Shown in pieces: positions 1 to 7,998 of a stretch of 64,000 nucleotides of DNA. The DNA is from Shewanella benthica KT99 (GTDB taxonomy: Bacteria; Pseudomonadota; Gammaproteobacteria; Enterobacterales; Shewanellaceae). The stretch is taken from assembly GCF_000172075.1 (NCBI RefSeq), contig NZ_ABIC01000004.1, positions 94,716 through 158,715 of the forward strand. Direction: 5' to 3'. Made by a program: the position numbers and the translations under genes. The notes under the pieces are model-generated. The model was not told the origin of the DNA. It saw nothing but the letters and a program-made list of their open reading frames with translations, and made no database searches. Each line of letters opens with the position of its first letter. Position 1 is the first letter of the stretch.

Positions 1-148
1 AGACAATACCTTGTTGGCTGTAAGCTTTAGTCTTGGGGCGATTTTAGGTAATATTGGCACCCAGTATATTATTTACCTATTACCAGTAACCAATAGCCAT
101 TATGCAGCCACAAGCAGACCCTTTTATCGTGCCAAAATGTCTCGATGA
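1..148 (+). CDS. C-terminal end of an unidentified membrane protein (cut by window edge)
   Basis: The window opens inside a reading frame (codons from base 2) that stops at TGA 146-148. The 48 visible residues contain a hydrophobic, glycine-rich stretch (LLAVSFSLGAILGNIG) and a short polar, basic tail ending AKMSR. This looks like the last helix and tail of an inner-membrane protein. It overlaps the start of the following pseudouridine synthase gene by 47 bases, which suggests the two are translationally coupled. The family cannot be named from so little sequence. Confidence 0.4.
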   Translation, partial: DNTLLAVSFSLGAILGNIGTQYIIYLLPVTNSHYAATSRPFYRAKMSR

Positions 149-818
149 CATTAATATTCTCTTCCGGGATGAACATATCTTAGTGATCGATAAACCCAGC
201 GGCTTACTGAGCCTGTCGGGTAAGCATCCACTGAATATCGACTCGGTTCATTATCGATTAGTTCAGGACTATCCGACGTGTACCTTGATCCATCGCCTCG
301 ACTTTGGCACTTCCGGTATCATGCTACTCGCCATGAACAAACAGATTAATGCCTTGTTATGTAAGCAGTTCAGTGAGCGACGAGTCAGTAAACGTTATAC
401 AGCCTTACTGCATGGCAACCTTGAGCCTGATTCAGGCTTGGTAGACTGTGGCATAGCCAAGGATGTTGATAATTTCCCCCTGATGAAGCTATGCCAAGAT
501 ACGGGTAAGCCGGCGCAATCACAATTTCGGGTGATATCACGATTTATTCAGACTGATAACGATAACTTCTTTCTCGATGATACCAGGGCGGGGCATAGAC
601 AAGTGACCCGAGTTGAATTTGAGCCGGTAACGGGCCGCACTCATCAACTGAGATTACACAGTCAACATCTGGGCCATCCAATCTTGGGCTGCGATCTGTA
701 TGCGACGGATGAAGCATACTTTATGTCTAGCCGCTTGATGCTACATGCATCTCGCTTGTGTTTTGAACACCCAGTTTCCGCTGTGCCAATGACAATGGAA
801 TCTAAGAGTCCATTCTAA
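102..818 (+). CDS. rluA: RluA-family RNA pseudouridine synthase
   Basis: This 238-residue protein converts uridine to pseudouridine in structured RNA. The catalytic motif HRLDFGTSG holds the family's essential aspartate at about residue 67. The segment HILVIDKPSGLL near residue 25 and the C-terminal GRTHQLRLH and GHPILG blocks are standard RluA-family signatures. Length and motif spacing match E. coli RluA (219 residues, 23S rRNA U746 and tRNA U32) better than the longer RluC or RluD, which carry an S4 domain that is absent here. The RluA identity is inferred from that similarity; family membership is near certain. The gene overlaps the upstream membrane-protein frame. Confidence 0.85.
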   Translation: MQPQADPFIVPKCLDDINILFRDEHILVIDKPSGLLSLSGKHPLNIDSVHYRLVQDYPTCTLIHRLDFGTSGIMLLAMNKQINALLCKQFSERRVSKRYTALLHGNLEPDSGLVDCGIAKDVDNFPLMKLCQDTGKPAQSQFRVISRFIQTDNDNFFLDDTRAGHRQVTRVEFEPVTGRTHQLRLHSQHLGHPILGCDLYATDEAYFMSSRLMLHASRLCFEHPVSAVPMTMESKSPF

Positions 819-829
819 TCTCACCTAGT

Positions 830-960
830 GTAATACCAATTTGTATAAGTCTAGTTTTCAGCTTAATCCCGTCGAGTTGTAATACCGATCTGTATAAGTC
901 TAGGTTTCAGCTTAATCTCACAAGGTTGTAATGCCAATCGTGTAACTCTAAGTTTCTGCT
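830..960 (+). repeat. Three tandem 49-bp imperfect repeats
   Basis: Three head-to-tail copies begin at 830, 879 and 928 with an exact 49-base period. Each starts with a TAAT(A/G)CC(A/G)AT-type block, runs into TGTATAAGTCTAG(G/T)TTTCAG and ends before the next GTAAT. The third copy is shorter and more diverged. They fill most of the space between the pseudouridine synthase and aminopeptidase genes. No protein frame runs through them. Confidence 0.75.
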
Positions 961-1108
961 ATAGCTTTACCTGCATATTTTTTGTTAAAATCACGCCACT
1001 TATGTTAAGTGGTGTGGGGTTTAGCCGTAGATCTTGCTCGTTAATTTGTCACCATTTTTTAACCACATCGACGATTTCAGCACAGTAAAATGATAAAAGG
1101 GAATGGAT

Positions 1109-3688
1109 ATGTATCGAGTTATGGCCACCGGATTGGTGACAGTGTCTCTATTTGGCAGTGGAGTCATTCAGGCAGATGAATTTGTCTTGAGTAAACAGAC
1201 AAAGCCTATATCTCAAGCCGTGAGCTTGGCGTTAGATCCTACTAAAGATGATTTTTCCGGTAGTACCGATATCAAGATTCAAGTACTTGAAAAAACAAAG
1301 ATCATTCAGCTTAACGGCGTCGATTATAGCGCAACCAACATTCAACTCACAGGCCATCAAGCCTGTGAAATGACCGCCAAGATGTTAGATACGGGTATCG
1401 TTAATCTTGTTTGTGATACAGAGATTAAGCCTGGCAATTATAATTTGCACCTGGATTTTTCCGCACCTTTTAATCGTCAATCAGTGGGCCTATATAAGAC
1501 GGTCGATGCCGGCGTCCCTTATCTGTTCACTCAATTTGAGATGAGTGATGCTCGTCGCAGCTTCCCGGTATTCGATGAGCCTGAATATAAGATCCCATTC
1601 CAGATCACCATTACCGCGCCGTCGAATGAGAAAGTCTACAGCAATACGCCAGTTCAAAGCACTAAGGTGGAAGGTGAGTTAACCACTCACGTGTTTGCTC
1701 AGACCAAGCCATTACCTTCCTATTTGGTGGCTTTTGCTGTGGGTCAATTTGAAGAGGTGACCATAGAGGGGATGAAAATCCCGGGTCGAGTGATCACCAC
1801 CAAGGGTAAGATAGAACTGGCTCAATATGCCGTTAAAGAGATGCCGGCCATTCTCGGGGCGTTAGAATCGTATTTTGGTGTCGATTATCCCTATAAGAAA
1901 CTCGACTCGATTGCCGTGCCTGAGTTTCCCTTCGGCGCCATGGAGAATGCCGGCCTGGTGACTTATAGAGAAGATATCTTACTTCTGGATGAACAGAGCG
2001 CGAATCAAAATACTAAACAATCATCAGTCTCAGTCGTCGCCCATGAACTGGCTCATCAGTGGTACGGTAATTTAGTGACCATGGAGTGGTGGAACGATTT
2101 ATGGCTAAACGAAGCTTTTGCCAGCTGGATGGCCGCTAAGATTACTCATCAACTGCATCCTGAATTTGAATCGGATCTGCGTTTATCGAAGAACCGCGTC
2201 ATGAGTATGGATGCACGACTATCGACTAAGCCTATTCGCAAGCCAATTAAGACAGAAGCCGATATCATGGATGGCTTAGGACTGGCTTACAGTAAGGGAT
2301 CAGCCGTCTTATCTATGGTAGAAAACTGGATTGGTGAGGAGAGCTTTAAGCAAGGCATTCGTCAATACATCAAGGATAATGCCTTTAAGAATACCCAGGC
2401 CGATGATCTTTGGAATGCCTTATCTAAGGCATCTGGTAAAGATGTGGCTAAAGTATTGAGCACATTTATCGAGCAATCCTCTTACCCCTTAATCACTGTA
2501 GATGTAAAGGGTCAAACCTTGACGCTTTCTCAGCAAAGATTTGTATTTGCCGGCAGTAAGGCTCCGGTTCAAGCTTGGGTTGTGCCTGTGTCTATCAAGT
2601 ATGGCAAGGGCGATAAGATAATATCGACAAGCATATTGCTCGACAGTGAAACGAAAACCTTAGATCTTGAATTTACCCCAGATTGGATCTATCCGGATGC
2701 CGATGCCATGGGTTATTATCGTTGGTTATTGGATGATAAGCAGTTGGCTAATTTACTCGTCAATGCGAAAACTAAGCTGACGGCGAGGGAGCGTAAGGCG
2801 CTTATTTCATCTGCCGATGCGCTGCTCGATTGCGGCTTTATTTCTGCCGGTGATCTATTGGCAATATTGGCAGAGTTTATCGATGATGACCATCCTCAAA
2901 TCGTCTCGTCGGCGCTGAGTTATCTGCAGATCCAGAAGATGACCTTTATCGATGCCAGTAATGAGGCCAAGTGGGCTAAATTTATCAGTGCCAAGGCGAA
3001 AGTGGCTATCGATAAATATGGCCTGGTGGCGACGCCGGGTGAGAGCATAGAGATAAGTAAACTGCGTCCTAGCCTTATCGCTATTCTGGCATTTGAAGGA
3101 AAAGATAAAGCGGTTATCCGTGATGCCAAATTGGCGAGTCGGGCCTACATAGCCGGTGATAAATCTGTCGATGCTTACCTGATAGGCACTCAACTTCAGA
3201 TCGCAATATATTTTGGTAATAACGATTTGATTCAAGAGTTTAAGAAGACTTTTGAGACGACTAAAAACCCACAGAAACGCACTAAGCTGATGTATGCCTT
3301 AGGCTATGTTGCCGAGCCAAAACAGCAAAAAGCCATATTGGATTATAGCTTAACCGACAAGCTAAACTCTCCAGATCTTAAATATATCATGGCTGGTCAG
3401 AGTTATACTCCTGTTCGAAAAGCCCTATTTCGCGACTGGGTGTACAGCCATTACCAAGCCGTTAAGGCAAAGTTGCCACCATTTTCTGTGGCCAAGCTGC
3501 CTAACTACACAGGTACGGGGTGTGATCTCAAAGCACTGGAACAGACCAACAGTTTCTTCGAGCCTAAGCTTGAAGCGTCACCTGAGTTTAAGCGGACTCT
3601 GGCTAAGCTTAACGAGAAAGTGAAAAACTGTGTCAAGCTAAAGACTCGCGAGCAGGCTAGCGTAAACAATTATCTGCAGAATCTTTAA
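1109..3688 (+). CDS. M1-family zinc aminopeptidase with signal peptide
   Basis: This exported metallopeptidase, about 859 residues long, removes N-terminal residues from peptides. GAMENAG near residue 275 is the exopeptidase motif, and HELAHQWYGN followed 18 residues later by NEAF forms the HEXXH-X18-E zinc site. The C-terminal half resembles the ERAP1-like helical domain of M1 enzymes. A hydrophobic leader ending near IQADEF marks export to the periplasm or outer surface. Start: an in-frame ATG at 1103 lies only one base after the AGGG ribosome site, whereas the ATG at 1109 is seven bases away and is preferred. The gene stands alone and is followed by a strong terminator. Confidence 0.9.
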   Translation: MYRVMATGLVTVSLFGSGVIQADEFVLSKQTKPISQAVSLALDPTKDDFSGSTDIKIQVLEKTKIIQLNGVDYSATNIQLTGHQACEMTAKMLDTGIVNLVCDTEIKPGNYNLHLDFSAPFNRQSVGLYKTVDAGVPYLFTQFEMSDARRSFPVFDEPEYKIPFQITITAPSNEKVYSNTPVQSTKVEGELTTHVFAQTKPLPSYLVAFAVGQFEEVTIEGMKIPGRVITTKGKIELAQYAVKEMPAILGALESYFGVDYPYKKLDSIAVPEFPFGAMENAGLVTYREDILLLDEQSANQNTKQSSVSVVAHELAHQWYGNLVTMEWWNDLWLNEAFASWMAAKITHQLHPEFESDLRLSKNRVMSMDARLSTKPIRKPIKTEADIMDGLGLAYSKGSAVLSMVENWIGEESFKQGIRQYIKDNAFKNTQADDLWNALSKASGKDVAKVLSTFIEQSSYPLITVDVKGQTLTLSQQRFVFAGSKAPVQAWVVPVSIKYGKGDKIISTSILLDSETKTLDLEFTPDWIYPDADAMGYYRWLLDDKQLANLLVNAKTKLTARERKALISSADALLDCGFISAGDLLAILAEFIDDDHPQIVSSALSYLQIQKMTFIDASNEAKWAKFISAKAKVAIDKYGLVATPGESIEISKLRPSLIAILAFEGKDKAVIRDAKLASRAYIAGDKSVDAYLIGTQLQIAIYFGNNDLIQEFKKTFETTKNPQKRTKLMYALGYVAEPKQQKAILDYSLTDKLNSPDLKYIMAGQSYTPVRKALFRDWVYSHYQAVKAKLPPFSVAKLPNYTGTGCDLKALEQTNSFFEPKLEASPEFKRTLAKLNEKVKNCVKLKTREQASVNNYLQNL

Positions 3689-3765
3689 TGGCAGCGACAG
3701 TGTTAAGTCGTAGTTTTAAGTACTCATTCTAAGTTATAAGTAAACAAACAGTTGAACAGAAAACT

Positions 3766-3792
3766 AAGCGGGGCCTAGGGCTCCGCTTTTTT
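3766..3792 (+). terminator. Rho-independent terminator after the aminopeptidase
   Basis: The arms AGCGGGGCC and GGCTCCGCT pair around a TAG loop, with one wobble pair, and run into six T residues. It lies about 80 bases after the aminopeptidase stop codon. Confidence 0.85.
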
Positions 3793-4028
3793 ATGTCTGT
3801 ATTTTAACTTTACTACTTTTAAGATTTGAAGCAGAGAGCTTGCAGTATTGAATAGTGAATAGCTGATTATATTAATTTGAGGCTGATCAAATTTCATAGC
3901 GTTGATATAGCACAATTTCTAGTTAAATCTACCATATTAGTCAGCCAGTTAAGTCACAGAAGTATTTGATGGTGTAACCATTTTATTGACCGGTTCTAGG
4001 CAGCATGCAATATGTTGCACTAGTACGA

Positions 4029-5096
4029 CTAATCTTTAGGTTTGAGATAATGTCTCAGGGAGCGAGGATCCGTATGGCCGGTGCGCGCCATAATATACAG
4101 ATGGTCTTTATCGTTTTCATGTAGCTGAGTCACGCAGCCACTGCGTAAACTGTGGGCTCCATAAAATTCCGGACTTAACCCCGCTTTAGCACAATACTTC
4201 TTTATCATCTGGTAGATATCATCGCCACGTAAAAAACCTCGATTTACTTGAGGGGGGTTATCATCGATATCGACACTGGATTTATTTGCCAGCGAGTAAG
4301 GTCTGAGCCGCTGACCATCTCGAGACAGGGAACGAAAAAGATGACCTTGAGTTAATTGTGACACTTGGAGCCAATGTTTAACGGCTGAGAACGCCGAGAA
4401 CAATTCCGACTCGGGCAAGTCTTTCCACTCCTTGTGTCCCTGCTGATTACTCTTCGAGTAGGCCAGTCTCACTTTCAATTTTTTACGCATAAAATTGATG
4501 TGGTTAACCTGGATATCGGCAAGTTCAGAACGACGGAATCCACCTTGAAAACCCAATTGAATGATGGCCTTATCTCGAGCCCGAGTTAATTCTTGCCCCT
4601 GTTTATCTATGGTCTGTAACAATAATTCAAGCTCTTCATACATGATGGGCTGCTGATCATAATCTGTGGTCACCCTATGTTTATTTCGACTTAAGCCACG
4701 CATGACTCGGATCACCAAGGGGTGTTCGGTTGGCGAATGAAAGCCAGCCTGAATATGATAGAAACGGATCGCCGCTAGCCGGGTGGTGATAGTCTGCTTA
4801 GAGAATTGCATTCCTGTTTTTTGCTGCACTTGTTCTTTCTGATGACCAATAAATGAGATCACCGCACGTGGGTCCGCAGGCAGATGACTTAAACCATGAT
4901 GCTGGCAATATTGAGTAAAAATGTTAAAGCTAGAACGATAGACACGACGAGTGTTAGGCGCCAGTTCATATTCTGTCTCGCTAGCCGCACTCTTGAAATC
5001 ATCCAAGATTGAGATCGGCAGTTCCATCTCCTCGAAGAAACTCTTATCGCTAGTGACTTGGCGTGGATGATACTGATTGATACTGAGCTTATTCAT
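4029..5096 (-). CDS. Tyrosine-type site-specific recombinase
   Basis: This 355-residue protein is predicted to cut and rejoin DNA through a tyrosine intermediate. The N-terminal half has a SAM-like core-binding arrangement (NTRRVYRSSFNIFTQYCQ). The catalytic half shows GGFRRSEL (first arginine), HSLRSG (His and second Arg) and GHTDPRSLRHYL (His and nucleophile Tyr), so the residue set is complete. It is not XerC or XerD in length or sequence, and no phage or conjugation genes adjoin it. A long perfect palindrome lies about 60 bases upstream of its start (5159-5188). It may be a domesticated integrase near the terminus; its target is unknown. Confidence 0.85.
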   Translation of the reverse strand: MNKLSINQYHPRQVTSDKSFFEEMELPISILDDFKSAASETEYELAPNTRRVYRSSFNIFTQYCQHHGLSHLPADPRAVISFIGHQKEQVQQKTGMQFSKQTITTRLAAIRFYHIQAGFHSPTEHPLVIRVMRGLSRNKHRVTTDYDQQPIMYEELELLLQTIDKQGQELTRARDKAIIQLGFQGGFRRSELADIQVNHINFMRKKLKVRLAYSKSNQQGHKEWKDLPESELFSAFSAVKHWLQVSQLTQGHLFRSLSRDGQRLRPYSLANKSSVDIDDNPPQVNRGFLRGDDIYQMIKKYCAKAGLSPEFYGAHSLRSGCVTQLHENDKDHLYIMARTGHTDPRSLRHYLKPKD

Positions 5097-5158
5097 GATA
5101 AAACACGCATGCTTTCCCTGAAAACAGAGCCGAAATTATAGCTTTTGCTGTCCATCTT

Positions 5159-5188
5159 TACCAGTGATAATCGTCATTATCACTGGTA
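5159..5188. promoter_or_regulatory. Perfect 13-bp inverted repeat, operator or recombinase core site
   Basis: The arms TACCAGTGATAAT and ATTATCACTGGTA are perfect complements around CGTC. It can also be read as 12-bp arms around a six-base spacer (TCGTCA), the geometry of XerCD/dif-like sites. It lies between the divergent recombinase gene and a small His-rich frame. GATAAT and ATTATC also resemble Fur half-sites, so an iron-responsive operator is the main alternative. No T-run follows it on either strand, so a terminator is unlikely. Confidence 0.6.
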
Positions 5189-5238
5189 GAGGTTGTATTA
5201 GTATTAATTTACTACAAACTCAGGAGGAGATAGAATAA

Positions 5239-5346
5239 GTGGATGAAAAACATACTGATTTGTCTGATGGTTATTGTCATGCGAAGACTGAGGATCATGG
5301 CCATGAAGATGTAGAGTTTAGCTGGATTAGCCTGCATAGGGGTTAA
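5239..5346 (+). CDS. Small His/Asp-rich peptide, possible gene or gene remnant
   Basis: This GTG-started frame of 35 codons is preceded by a very strong ribosome site (AGGAGGAGA) eight bases upstream. The peptide is rich in potential metal ligands: five His, one Cys and many Asp or Glu, with a DGYCHAKTEDHGHED core. It sits just downstream of the palindrome at 5159-5188, which has Fur-like half-sites. It could be a metal-related small protein or the amino-terminal stub of a lost transporter or metallochaperone. No family is recognised. Confidence 0.35.
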   Translation: MDEKHTDLSDGYCHAKTEDHGHEDVEFSWISLHRG

Positions 5347-5754
5347 ACATGACCGGTCATCACTCTTGTTATGAATGTAAAATGCTATGGCTACATTGGC
5401 GGAGGGAATAGATGGCTACGGTTTATAACAGGAATTGATAATGACATATCGGCTAATGAAGGCTTAAATAGCGATATTAGCCGTAAAAATGAGCCACTCC
5501 ATTTTTGTAGATGAGATACAAGGCTGGCAAAAACCACAATTTAAAAGAGTGGTTCAACCATTCTATTGGATGTATGTAGAGTAATAATCAAACAGATTAA
5601 TCACTTAAGTTATGTGACTCTAGTGATATAATAATGGTTGCACCATACTATTGTTTTTGACATTATGACCCATACAGTGTCAGAACTGTATACTCTTAAA
5701 AATAAGTGTAAACGACAACAAGACTAAAACAAGAAAAGACGAGGAGGGAATAAG
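5347..5754. other. Gene-free stretch, 408 bases
   Basis: This interval holds only very short frames, for example a Cys/His-containing frame starting with ATG at about 5349 (MTGHHSCYECK) that stops after some 20 codons. A purine-rich ribosome site (GAGGAGGG) for the next gene ends it. No RNA gene, repeat or recognisable relic was seen. Confidence 0.5.
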
Positions 5755-6267
5755 ATGAGCTACAAACATCCATGGGTTTATCACGGTGAGTCGCCTAAAG
5801 CGGGAAGGAAATTATTGTTACTCCAAGTCGATGAGCTCACATTCGCCTTACCCCTAATTTATCGTCTTATTCACCCGGCAGAGATAGCTCAGAAATCAGA
5901 TTGGTTTAGTAGCCGTGTTGTGACTGCAGATGAGAAACAAAACAGAGAATATATTTCGCTGGTGGAGTTATTACAAGGAGTCACACAAGAGCGCAAGAAG
6001 CTGACGAATTTAATCGCTCCCTTAATGCGATTAAACCAAAGCATGAATCAATATTTTAGCGACTATGGTTGGCGAATGGTGCGCAAAGAATTGTCTCAGA
6101 TTAAGAAGCGACAGAAAAAATCCCATATTGAACTGAGTAAAGATCTGATCGTAAAATTGAAAGCTTATATGGAACAGGAACGTTTAGACAGTTTCGATCA
6201 AACCATAGATAACTTACTCAGCGAAGTTGAATCCTTTAAAGCGAGTGATTTCCAGCAGTACTCATAA
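5755..6267 (+). CDS. Hypothetical protein with a C-terminal ribbon-helix-helix-like segment
   Basis: This 170-residue protein has the start MSYKHPWVYHGE behind a good ribosome site. No named family is recognised for the first 110 residues. The last 60 contain a basic stretch (KKRQKKSHIELSKD) followed by two predicted helices (LIVKLKAYMEQE and SFDQTIDNLLSEVE). This order of basic strand, helix and helix is that of a ribbon-helix-helix DNA-binding domain and recalls the C-terminal part of MatP. The resemblance is architectural and is not proof of the same function. No signal peptide or membrane segment is present, so it is probably cytoplasmic. Confidence 0.6.
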   Translation: MSYKHPWVYHGESPKAGRKLLLLQVDELTFALPLIYRLIHPAEIAQKSDWFSSRVVTADEKQNREYISLVELLQGVTQERKKLTNLIAPLMRLNQSMNQYFSDYGWRMVRKELSQIKKRQKKSHIELSKDLIVKLKAYMEQERLDSFDQTIDNLLSEVESFKASDFQQYS

Positions 6268-6352
6268 TTATTTTAATCTGAGTAGCAGGCGAGTTGTAAC
6301 AAACACCGCAGGATACCTGCTCTGTATAAAATTGTCACTTTAGATGAATTTG

Positions 6353-6705
6353 TCACTCTATGAGCAGACTGTTACTGATTATTTTACTCTTGAGTTTGAT
6401 ATTCCAACGTCTCAATTCATGCTCACTGAACATCAAGCTTCCCCTCACTGGTGTGGTAATGGAGGGGAGTTTGCCAGTGACAAAATACTGATTTACTATT
6501 TTAGCAGCTTTGACTCCTTGTTGAACCCCGCTAATGATCAGCCCCCCTATGGCTTTTCCTTTTCCAATCGTTAAAGGTCTTTTCCAGTGAAATATCCACT
6601 TTCACCCCAGAAATGTATTGATGAAATTTATCATCGAAAGAGGTTTCTAAAATGGCGTAAGAGGTAGGATTACTGTCCATCAACACCTAAATCGTCACGA
6701 AGTGA
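6353..6705 (-). pseudogene. Relic of a periplasmic substrate-binding or sensor protein
   Basis: On the minus strand two overlapping frames together read like the end of an ABC-type substrate-binding domain. One starts near 6680 (MDSNPTSYAILETSF, then VKVDISLEKTFNDW). A second, shifted frame continues with GGLIISGVQQGVKAAK, VTGKLPSITTP and SEHELRRWNIKL, stopping at 6353-6355. The pattern of a glycine-rich turn, a helix ending in AAK, then a RWNIKL-type finish is typical of the C-terminal lobe of such proteins. The frameshift and missing N-terminus mark it as a pseudogene. A plus-strand frame through the same DNA is judged to be its shadow. Confidence 0.4.
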
Positions 6706-7014
6706 TGAGCGGGTATGATTATAGGGCGAGTTTATCCTCTAAGCAGAGAGCCCTGATACTGTAAGAAAAGTGTCCTTTGACACATTTGGCGCTTTGCCTA
6801 TTTACGTTTATCCGTTAGCTCTCTTGTATCCAAGTTTAGTCGATCATGACACAAAGTGGTAATTTATGAGCCCAATTAGTCTAGTCATAACTGAGCTGTA
6901 CACCTTTATTCATCATGATTTTAGACAAATTGAATAATCAGCTTATTAAGTTAAACTTGTTTAATGACCTGACGGGTCATGTACCTGCTGAAATCATTAT
7001 TTTTGTGGTACTCG
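6706..7014. other. Gene-free stretch between two relics
   Basis: About 310 bases with stops in all frames and no recognisable product, RNA gene or repeat. It separates two minus-strand relics and is probably further decayed coding sequence. Confidence 0.4.
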
Positions 7015-7262
7015 GGTGCCCAGCCTAAAATAAATACTGCCCGGACAGGTGTGGCCTTCGAGTCGATAACGGACTAGTTAACGTCTCCGTCTGTCGCTCG
7101 GTATTATTGATTGAGCGATTTACATGTTGTACACTTTCCTCAGCCTTGTCACTGATGTCTATGATATTTTCGCTAACCTGTTGGCAAGGTGTTCAGAAGT
7201 CTGTGCCATCTCTGCTGCGACTCTATGTTGAGGGCACCATTGATTAACGTGATGATAAGCAA
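7015..7262 (-). pseudogene. Relic of a methyl-accepting chemotaxis protein C-terminus
   Basis: The minus strand encodes, in one frame, VAAEMAQTSEHLANRL and, after a one-base shift, ENIIDISDKAEESVQHVN then RSINNTERQTETL. Heptad-like Ala, Glu and Gln-rich helices of this kind are the signature of the cytoplasmic coiled coil of chemoreceptors. No start, no highly conserved hairpin tip and no intact frame remain. It may belong to the same lost gene set as the substrate-binding relic downstream on the same strand. Confidence 0.45.
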
Positions 7263-7373
7263 GGAAAAAGATAAGCCTAGTGTTAATCACAGATAATTAA
7301 GTCACAAGCTTTGAATTACACTTAAGTAAATTAGCGTTATAATAATCAGACCGATTACATTTGGTTTACATCA

Positions 7374-7721
7374 ATGCCTAAAACGCTCCCCTTGCCTAAA
7401 GAGAAGAAACTCACAGTAATATGCAGAATTGAACCTGGCTGCCTGGGCCCGGATGGCTTAGATCATATTGCCGATTTCTGTCGCTTCGCTAATCAGCAAC
7501 TCAAACGAGTTGATGCCAATTTCGTTATCTGGCTGCCACTTCCACGCTATGATAAATCCCTGCCCGAGATGCAGTATTCAGTGGATCAGAAACTATTGAG
7601 TCATGATAAGGCCGCCCAATATCTGGATCATTTCAAAAACAACTTAGATGATTTTGAAGAATATTTGCATGATAAATTATCGCTACTAATAGACGAGTTT
7701 CTGGCAAAGATTAAGGCCTAA
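7374..7721 (+). CDS. Conserved hypothetical protein, 115 residues
   Basis: A small soluble protein beginning MPKTLPLPKEKKLTVICRIE, with GCLGPDGLDHIADFC and a C-terminal acidic helical region (LDHFKNNLDDFEEYLHDKL). No signal peptide or membrane helix is seen. A TATAAT-like element lies about 30 bases before the start. The family is not recognised. The intact frame, tidy start and lack of decay signs argue for a real gene. Confidence 0.6.
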   Translation: MPKTLPLPKEKKLTVICRIEPGCLGPDGLDHIADFCRFANQQLKRVDANFVIWLPLPRYDKSLPEMQYSVDQKLLSHDKAAQYLDHFKNNLDDFEEYLHDKLSLLIDEFLAKIKA

Positions 7722-7774
7722 TTCTCAAGCCAGATCTATGAGTTACTTGGTATTTTACGATTTGTGTGTATATT

Positions 7775-7935
7775 ATACCATTCCGAGTAAGTATCGGATC
7801 ATTCAGCGGGAGACTCTCAGTGTTTCCACTTCGGTGTTGCATTGACTTAAAAGGGAATAATTTCCTCATCAATGCGCCTTGAATTGAAAAAACTGAGAGC
7901 CTCTGAACTGACCAGATACTTATATGGAATGGTAT
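7775..7935. mobile_element. MITE-like element, about 161 bp, terminal inverted repeats
   Basis: The element begins ATACCATTCCGAGTAAGTAT and ends with the near-complement ATACTTATATGGAATGGTAT. The interior carries another inverted pair, GAGACTCTCAGTG and AACTGAGAGCCTC. It encodes no protein. Related ends occur at 9861-9899 and 27697-27749. TA dinucleotides flank most of these ends, as expected for a TA target duplication. Confidence 0.7.
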
Positions 7936-7998
7936 TAGTCTGGTTATAACTAAAATTACGTTTGATTCCCTCATTACTCCTATTCAAGGAATAAATTA

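Noticed and set aside
5239..5410. Joining the His-rich micro-frame to the next short Cys/His frame as one protein
   Set aside because: A frameshift would be required and there is no homology to guide it. The two are left as separate observations.
6344..6574. A 76-codon plus-strand frame
   Set aside because: It lies opposite a decayed minus-strand gene, has no ribosome site and no recognisable domain. It is best explained as a shadow of that relic.
7768..7782. GTATATTATACC resembling part of a dif core
   Set aside because: It arises at the junction of flanking DNA with the MITE-like element. No XerC arm matches.
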